Shown: positions 6,974-11,045 of the stretch, in pieces | Position numbering within the stretch: position 1 is the stretch's first letter | Layout of the letters: each line of letters begins with the position of its first letter | Origin: Streptosporangiaceae bacterium | GTDB taxonomy: Bacteria > Actinomycetota > Actinomycetes > Streptosporangiales > Streptosporangiaceae | Length of the DNA: 11,045 nucleotides | NCBI GenBank assembly: GCA_030043395.1 | Contig: JASHXW010000504.1 | Coordinates: 1 to 11,045, forward strand | Direction: 5' to 3' | Made by a program: the position numbers and the translations under genes | Notes under the pieces: model-generated | Told to the model about the DNA's origin: nothing | What the model saw: only the letters and a program-made list of their open reading frames with translations | The model's database searches: none

Positions 6974-6977
6974 ACCC

Positions 6978-8423
6978 ATGGCAGAGCAGATCGCGCCCCC
7001 AGGCGTGGAGGGCGTGCCTGTCCCTGTGACGAGGCTTGAGCCCGACGCGATCGGCGTCGCCCAGGACACCGTCATCGGAATGGCTTCGTCGGCCCCCGCC
7101 GCGTCTGTCGGCCTGACCCTGGCCTTGCTCGCAGCCGCGACCGCCTATGGCAGCGGGCTGATCATCATCTTGACGGCGATCCCGATGCTCGTGATCGCGA
7201 ACGCCTATCGCCGGCTGAACCTGTGGAATGCCAATTGCGGCGCCTCGTTCGAGTGGGTCGGCCGCGCGATCAACCCTTACCTCGGCTTCATCACGGGCTG
7301 GCTCATGATCGCCGCTTACATCATCGCGACGGTCAGTGGCGTGGAGGTACTCGGCCCGTCCGTGCTCGCGGTATTCGGCGCGAACTCCAACAGCAACTGG
7401 TCGAACATTGGCATCGCGACGGCACTCGGCCTGATCATGCTCGTGATCGCCGTCGTGGGTATCCGGATCACCGCGCGCGCCCAGGTCGGGATGGCGGTGG
7501 TCGAGTACGTGATCCTGGTCGGCCTGGCCATCGTCGGCTTGGTCTTCGTGCTCAGCCATCACGCCGGGACCTACCACATGACCAGCGGGTGGTTCAGCCT
7601 CAGCGGAATCGACGGCAAGGGCAGCGCGGCTGCGGGATTCCTGATCGCGGTGTTCATCTTCACCGGGTGGGATGGCACCTTGTACGTGAACGAGGAGGTC
7701 AGGCACCGGCGCGTCAACCCGGGCCGGGCCGCGCTGCTGGCAGTCGCGCTGCTGACCGTTATCTACACTCTGTCGATCATCGGCCTGCAGGGAGTGGTGT
7801 CGCCAGCCAAGCTGCAGAAGAACGCCGGTGACATTCTCGTCTACGTCGCGCAGGCGATGGGCGGCGGAACGACGGCGAAGATCATGGCGCTTGCCCTGGC
7901 GCTGTCGGTCATCGCCACGACCGGCACTGGCATCGTGCTGAGCGCGCGGATCGTCTACGGCATGGCGAGCTACCGCACCCTGCCCGGATTCCTCGGCAAC
8001 GTGTCGCGCCGCTACTCCACGCCGGTCGCCGCCAGCATCGTCGTTGGTGTCCTGATCATCGCGCTGAGCGCCATCTACTTCCTCGTCACATCCGTGGAAG
8101 GCGCATTCAGCGACGTGGTCGACGTGGCCGGGCTGCTGTTCGCCGTCTTCTACGTCCTGACCGCGATGGCGACCGTCTTCTACTACCGGCGGAAGGTCTT
8201 CGGCAACGCACGGGACGCGATCTTCCTCGGCCTGCTGCCCGTCGCCGCCGCGGCGTTCCTGGTCTGGGTCGTGATCAAGTCGATGCTCGCCGCGCCCGCG
8301 TCGCAGAACTGGTCGATCGTCGGGATCGTCGCCGTGGGCTTGCTGCTCCTGCTTGTCGCCAGGTTCGTGCTTCGCTCGCCGTTCTTCCACATCAGGCTGG
8401 AGAGCGCGGCGAAGGACGACTAG
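6978..8423 (+). CDS. APC-family amino-acid permease (paralogue 2)
   Basis: A 481-residue APC-superfamily amino-acid permease with the same plan as the permease at 4051-5502. It has TM1 with GMASSAPA (34-41), the NPYLGFITGWLM stretch before TM3 (99-110), the broken TM6 with GWDGTLYVNEEV (230-241) followed by NPGRAA, and the IATTGTGIVL segment. The two align without gaps for the first ~280 residues (about 70 % identical by my hand count). They then differ by a 2-residue gap in the extracytoplasmic-type loop near 280-290 (LQKNAGDILVY here). Identity is highest in the helices expected to line the substrate site and lowest in the N-tail and in the loops near 135-150 and 186-205, so the two may share a substrate class but differ in affinity or regulation. 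It has its own long leader and strong ribosome site, so it is expressed independently. A GC-rich terminator hairpin lies 25 nt after the stop. Substrate unknown. Confidence 0.9.
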   Translation: MAEQIAPPGVEGVPVPVTRLEPDAIGVAQDTVIGMASSAPAASVGLTLALLAAATAYGSGLIIILTAIPMLVIANAYRRLNLWNANCGASFEWVGRAINPYLGFITGWLMIAAYIIATVSGVEVLGPSVLAVFGANSNSNWSNIGIATALGLIMLVIAVVGIRITARAQVGMAVVEYVILVGLAIVGLVFVLSHHAGTYHMTSGWFSLSGIDGKGSAAAGFLIAVFIFTGWDGTLYVNEEVRHRRVNPGRAALLAVALLTVIYTLSIIGLQGVVSPAKLQKNAGDILVYVAQAMGGGTTAKIMALALALSVIATTGTGIVLSARIVYGMASYRTLPGFLGNVSRRYSTPVAASIVVGVLIIALSAIYFLVTSVEGAFSDVVDVAGLLFAVFYVLTAMATVFYYRRKVFGNARDAIFLGLLPVAAAAFLVWVVIKSMLAAPASQNWSIVGIVAVGLLLLLVARFVLRSPFFHIRLESAAKDD

Positions 8424-8448
8424 GCTCCCCGGCCCTCTGGCAGGGGAA

Positions 8449-8476
8449 AGCGGCCCGGCGGCTCTGCCGGGCCGCT
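8449..8476. terminator. GC-rich hairpin between the convergent permease and NB-ARC/TPR genes
   Basis: AGCGGCCCGGC (8449-8459) pairs perfectly with GCCGGGCCGCT (8466-8476), an 11-bp stem extended by one G-U pair around a 4-nt loop. No T-tract follows on either strand. It is placed 25 nt after the permease stop and 40 nt after the stop of the opposing gene, so it probably ends transcripts from both directions. Confidence 0.75.
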
Positions 8477-8527
8477 CAGCCCTGCCGGGTCAGTCCTGCC
8501 GGTCAGTTCAGCCGGCTCAGTCGCCGG
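8476..8527. repeat. Imperfect 12-14-nt tandem repeat at the 3' end of the NB-ARC/TPR gene
   Basis: Four units of the form TCAG...GCCGG follow one another: 8476-8489, 8490-8502, 8503-8515 and a more divergent 8516-8527. They run from the terminator stem across the stop codon at 8517-8519 of the gene on the opposite strand. This is probably slippage-derived and its function is unknown. Confidence 0.45.
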
Positions 8528-10688
8528 AGATGTTCGCCAGGCTCTCGTGCACCGTTCTGGCCAGCGGGCTATCCGCTGCGAGTGTCCGTTCGCAGCGCTC
8601 GGCGGTGTCGCGGAGCAGGGCGATCGCGTCGCCGATGCGGCCGGCCGCGTAGTACGCGTGGGCCAGGTTCACCCGCCTGGCCAGGGTGTCGGGATGATCG
8701 GTGCCGAGCACCCGCTCTGAGTCGGTCCGTACCTCCTCGTAGATCTGCAGCGCCATGGCCATCCGGCCGGACTTGTAATAGGCCGTGGCGAGACGGCTGC
8801 GGGCCGCGATCGTGTCCGGGTGGTCAGGGCCCGCCGCGCGCTCCCGGCCATTCGTCACGGACTTGAACTGGTTCAGCGCTTCCTTCGTCCGGTCCGCCGC
8901 GAGATAGGCGTCGCCGAGCTTCTGGGCGGTGGACAGGGTCGCCGGATCGGCGGCGCCCATGGTCCGCTCGCGGTCGGCCAGCGTGCGCTGGTACTGCCTG
9001 ATGCCCTCGGTCAGCTGCCCGGATGAGCAATAGGCGGATGCGAGCGCTTCCCTGGCCTCTAGGGCCTCGGGGTGACCCGCGCCGTGGATATGCGAGCTGT
9101 CACTGACTGCCCGCTCCAGCACCGCGACCGCGTCATCGGCCAGCCCGGCGGCCAGCAGCGCGCGCCCGAGCCTGATCGTGGCGGCGACTGCCGCTGGATG
9201 GTCGGGGCCCAGGTGGCTGGACCGGTCGGCGGCGAGACGGCGGAACCACGGCAAGGCCTGGGCAGCCTGGCCGTCCGCGAGGAAGGCGGCTGCCAGCCGG
9301 TCGTTCGCTTCCAGGCTGTCCGGGTGCGCCGGCCCGAAGTACCGTTCGCACGACTCGGCGACCTGGTTCCAGTGGCGTGCCGCGAGCCTGGTCAGTCCGG
9401 CGGCGTCCAGGCTGTCGCCGACGCGGAACATCAGATGGTAGGAGTCGCCAGCCCAGAGCAGCTCGCCTGCCATCCGGATCACGCTGGCGGCACACGACCT
9501 CAGGCTCATCGGCAGCCAGCCCTCGGGCTCGTGCTCGGGCCAGGCCTCCAGTAGCGCCGCGGCCGCCGCCAGCACGGCCTGGTCGAGCATCTGCGCTGAC
9601 GTCGCCGACCGGATGGCGGTCTGCACCGCCGGGCTGAGCCGCACCACGGGCGGAGACACCGCGTCGTCGATGGACAGCAAGCCGGTCCGCTCCAGGCTCG
9701 CCAGCGCGGCCCAGACCTGGTCAGGTCCGGCCAGCCCGCGCGTCGCTCCGCCGGAATAGGTGATCACCGCGCTGGTCAGCAGGACCGGGGCCGGAATCGC
9801 GTCGCCGTCCAGCAGGGAGGCGAGGATCAGCAGCGGCTGGGCGGGCCCGCTCGGCATCAGCCGGTAAGCGTGCTCGACCGAGAGCGTCCAGGTGATGGCC
9901 GCGGCGGACTGCTTGCCGTCATCGGGCAGCGCGAGCTGGCCGCGCTTGCGGTCGAAGTGATCCAGGTAATCCCGGCAGGACAGCGCAGAGTCGGTGATGA
10001 CGGCGCTGACCTGCGACAGCGCGAGGGGCTCGCCGCCCAGATGGTCGACGACGTCGATAGCCCCGGTTCGCTGGCCACGGTCCTCGGTCAGCCGGCTGAG
10101 CAGGTAGCTCAGAGCCTCCCTGCGGCTGAGCCCGGAGATCGGGAAGGACACGATCCGGTCGTCCTGGGGGAGCGCATCGGGCTCGTTTGTCGTGATCAGC
10201 GTCCGCCCGGCCGGCCCGGTGGGCCACAGGTCGCGGATATCGCAGGAGCCGGAAAGATTGTCAAGGACGACCAGCCACGGCCGGTCTGTCTCAGCCAGCC
10301 AGGTCATGAACTGCGCGGCTACCGCCTGCGCGTCGCCCGCCCGGCTGACACCGCTGACCGCCGCGCCAGCGGCCGCGTACCCGGCAACCAGCGACGCCTC
10401 GCTGGTTGCCGTCACCCAGGCCAGCAGCTCGATCTCGCCCGATTGCAGCATGGCCTGCGCCACGTAGGCCGCGAGCTGGGTCTTGCCGCACGCTGCGAAC
10501 CAGTCAGGAAAGCCCGGCTTGGCCAGCGGGCTGCTTGGCGTGAGCACGACTATGCGCCCGGGAGCAAGCGCATGCTCCAGGCCTGGCGCCGATTCCGGGC
10601 GAGCGACGAATCCCGGCGCCAGCACAGGAACCAGGCCTGAGCGGGCCGGCCACGTGACGCCCCCCTTCGCCGAAATCCGGTTGATCAC
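8517..10688 (-). CDS. NB-ARC-like STAND ATPase with C-terminal TPR array
   Basis: A 723-residue cytosolic STAND-type regulatory ATPase, GTG start at 10688. Order: short N-tail; FVARPE entry (27-32), typical of actinobacterial NB-ARC/TPR proteins; strand RIVVLT (45-50); P-loop end ACGKTQLA (66-73) with Lys69 and Thr70; Walker B WLVVLDNL (138-145) with Asp143; sensor-like TLITTNEP (163-170); GGEPLAL (218-224), the GLPLAL-equivalent; a winged-helix-like region (about 283-365); then six tetratricopeptide units of exactly 42 residues (452-703) plus a capping part-unit. Such proteins usually bind ATP/ADP as a switch, sense a ligand or partner with the TPRs and oligomerise. No N-terminal effector domain (nuclease, TIR, protease, DNA-binding) is present. 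The Walker A region is atypical: about 18 residues, including a Pro/Trp stretch, separate the strand from CGKT, and no Gly is at the first P-loop position. Only a weak purine patch precedes the GTG. A later GTG (codon 22) is a possible alternative start. Its partner is unknown. Confidence 0.85.
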   Translation of the reverse strand: MINRISAKGGVTWPARSGLVPVLAPGFVARPESAPGLEHALAPGRIVVLTPSSPLAKPGFPDWFAACGKTQLAAYVAQAMLQSGEIELLAWVTATSEASLVAGYAAAGAAVSGVSRAGDAQAVAAQFMTWLAETDRPWLVVLDNLSGSCDIRDLWPTGPAGRTLITTNEPDALPQDDRIVSFPISGLSRREALSYLLSRLTEDRGQRTGAIDVVDHLGGEPLALSQVSAVITDSALSCRDYLDHFDRKRGQLALPDDGKQSAAAITWTLSVEHAYRLMPSGPAQPLLILASLLDGDAIPAPVLLTSAVITYSGGATRGLAGPDQVWAALASLERTGLLSIDDAVSPPVVRLSPAVQTAIRSATSAQMLDQAVLAAAAALLEAWPEHEPEGWLPMSLRSCAASVIRMAGELLWAGDSYHLMFRVGDSLDAAGLTRLAARHWNQVAESCERYFGPAHPDSLEANDRLAAAFLADGQAAQALPWFRRLAADRSSHLGPDHPAAVAATIRLGRALLAAGLADDAVAVLERAVSDSSHIHGAGHPEALEAREALASAYCSSGQLTEGIRQYQRTLADRERTMGAADPATLSTAQKLGDAYLAADRTKEALNQFKSVTNGRERAAGPDHPDTIAARSRLATAYYKSGRMAMALQIYEEVRTDSERVLGTDHPDTLARRVNLAHAYYAAGRIGDAIALLRDTAERCERTLAADSPLARTVHESLANISGD
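8580..9335 (-). repeat. Six in-frame 126-nt TPR-coding units
   Basis: This stretch codes for residues 452-703 of the NB-ARC/TPR protein. Each unit is exactly 42 residues, starting near G-x-x-HPxxL and containing LAxAYxxxGRxxxAL...ERxL. The length never varies, but the sequences differ clearly between units (units 5 and 6 are closest to the consensus), so this is an old array, not a recent DNA duplication. A 20-residue part-unit (704-723) ends the protein. Confidence 0.85.
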
Positions 10689-10705
10689 TGACAGTCCCGC
10701 AGTCT

Positions 10706-10721
10706 GACTAGGAAATTAGTC
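10706..10721. repeat. Small dyad near the NB-ARC/TPR start
   Basis: GACTA (10706-10710) and TAGTC (10717-10721) flank a 6-nt AT-rich spacer, 17 nt upstream of the GTG start on the - strand. It could be an operator or a leader hairpin; the short arms make chance possible. Confidence 0.3.
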
Positions 10722-10806
10722 CCACCCCACGCGCAATCCGCGCGCCGTACTTAATGAACGATACGGCCCATGCGGGTTGGTGACAGCGATTCAGTTCCAA
10801 ATGATC

Positions 10807-10833
10807 TGCAATACCGAACAAAGTCCTATTGCA
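10807..10833. repeat. 7-bp dyad with helical-turn spacing, possible operator
   Basis: TGCAATA (10807-10813) and TATTGCA (10827-10833) are perfect complements with centres 20 bp apart, about two helical turns, the geometry of a dimeric regulator site. It lies about 120 nt upstream of the NB-ARC/TPR start. The arms are AT-rich in a GC-rich genome. A terminator for the gene to the right is less likely because the stem is weak. Confidence 0.4.
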
Positions 10834-10946
10834 TCCGCCCGTAAGCGAGCCCATGCCGTCGGCGCCAATGCCGATTGAGCGGTGCCGGGATCACGATCGA
10901 CGCGGCGGTCAATGCCTGATTGCGCAGACGGGTGCGCCGAGGGCGG

Positions 10947-11045
10947 CTAATGGCCGCTGGCGTCGCGCTGGAGCCCTATCTCGGCAACGACCTCGCCGAT
11001 GCCGCGGACCGCGTGGTACTTGCGCCTGATCAGGTCGGCGACGAG
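10947..11045 (-). CDS. C-terminal end of an unidentified protein (gene continues past window)
   Basis: On the - strand the frame is open from the last base of the window for 32 codons, ending in TAG at 10947-10949. The peptide reads LVADLIRRKYHAVRGIGEV and continues to ...LQRDASGH. 29 of 32 third positions are G or C, better than the 25 of 32 for the competing + frame starting with ATG at 10950, and the peptide looks like an amphipathic helical C-terminus. I do not recognise the family. If real, it is on the same strand as and upstream of the NB-ARC/TPR gene, with a 258-nt gap. Confidence 0.5.
   Translation of the reverse strand, partial: LVADLIRRKYHAVRGIGEVVAEIGLQRDASGH

Larger units (their letters stand above)
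6653..6977. promoter_or_regulatory. 325-nt divergent intergenic region and leader of the second permease
   Basis: No convincing separate gene is seen here. The left 100 nt may still belong to the GNAT frame (see findings). 6740-6830 is markedly AT-richer than the surroundings and is the likely divergent promoter zone. TATAGT (6774-6779, + strand) and TATACT (6777-6772, - strand) are good -10-like hexamers, but neither has a convincing -35 at 16-18 nt. The remaining ~150 nt before the permease contain three short inverted repeats, listed separately. I do not recognise a known riboswitch class. Transcription start sites are not determined. Confidence 0.4.
10689..10946. promoter_or_regulatory. 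Intergenic region upstream of the NB-ARC/TPR gene
   Basis: 258 nt, AT-richer than the surrounding genes, with no supported gene. It must hold the promoter of the NB-ARC/TPR gene if that gene is not co-transcribed with the partial gene to its right on the same strand, but I see no good -10/-35 pair on the - strand. It contains two clear dyads, listed separately at 10706-10721 and 10807-10833. Confidence 0.4.

Noticed and set aside
6653..6977. Known riboswitch class upstream of the second permease
   Set aside because: I could not match the stems to a glycine, SAM, lysine or c-di-AMP element by eye; only small generic hairpins are supported.
6912..8390. Long - strand open frame (492 codons) opposite the second permease
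   Set aside because: It is Asp/Glu/His/Arg/Gln-rich low-complexity translation typical of the antisense of a GC-rich membrane-protein gene; the + strand product has clear APC motifs.
8580..9335. Regular ~126-nt periodicity suggesting a CRISPR or DNA satellite
   Set aside because: The period equals 42 codons in frame, and the units are TPR protein repeats that differ strongly at DNA level.
10829..11029. + strand 66-codon open frame at the right end
   Set aside because: Arg/Pro-rich with no motifs; the - strand frame in part of this region has better third-position GC and a more protein-like peptide.

Overview
The window is chromosomal DNA from a high-GC actinobacterium. The coding is strongly G/C in third positions, the hydrolase, lyase and permease types are common in soil actinomycetes, and it carries a long NB-ARC/TPR protein of a kind typical of Streptomyces-like and Streptosporangium-like genomes. 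I cannot place the species. No tRNA, rRNA, transposase, integrase or CRISPR array is visible, and base composition does not change abruptly.

Layout, left to right. (1) 1-600 (+): C-terminal part of oligopeptidase B, with the whole catalytic triad in view. (2) 634-2772 (+): an exported S33/TAP-type alpha/beta-hydrolase (probable tripeptidyl aminopeptidase-like peptidase). (3) 2852-3928 (+): a PLP-dependent threonine aldolase/beta-eliminating lyase family enzyme. (4) 4051-5502 (+): an APC-family amino-acid permease, ending next to a perfect 56-nt palindrome that probably terminates transcription from both sides. (5) 5621-6652 (-): a two-module GNAT acetyltransferase. (6) 6978-8423 (+): a second APC permease, a close paralogue of the first (about 70 % identical by hand count), behind a 325-nt AT-richer leader with small hairpins. 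(7) A GC-rich terminator hairpin at 8449-8476. (8) 8517-10688 (-): an NB-ARC-like P-loop ATPase with six exact 42-residue TPR units and an unusual Walker A region. (9) 10947-11045 (-): the last 32 codons of a gene that continues off the right edge.

The left half has a coherent theme: a cytosolic oligopeptidase, an exported peptidase, an amino-acid lyase and a duplicated amino-acid transporter, all on the + strand. This fits peptide and amino-acid scavenging, but the gaps (33, 79 and 122 nt) and hairpins mean a single operon is not shown. The GNAT and the NB-ARC/TPR protein are on the opposite strand and have no demonstrated link.

I found no convincing new multi-gene system. The items most worth a second look are the 56-nt perfect palindrome, the permease duplication around an inverted GNAT gene, the atypical P-loop of the NB-ARC/TPR protein, and the structured leader of the second permease.
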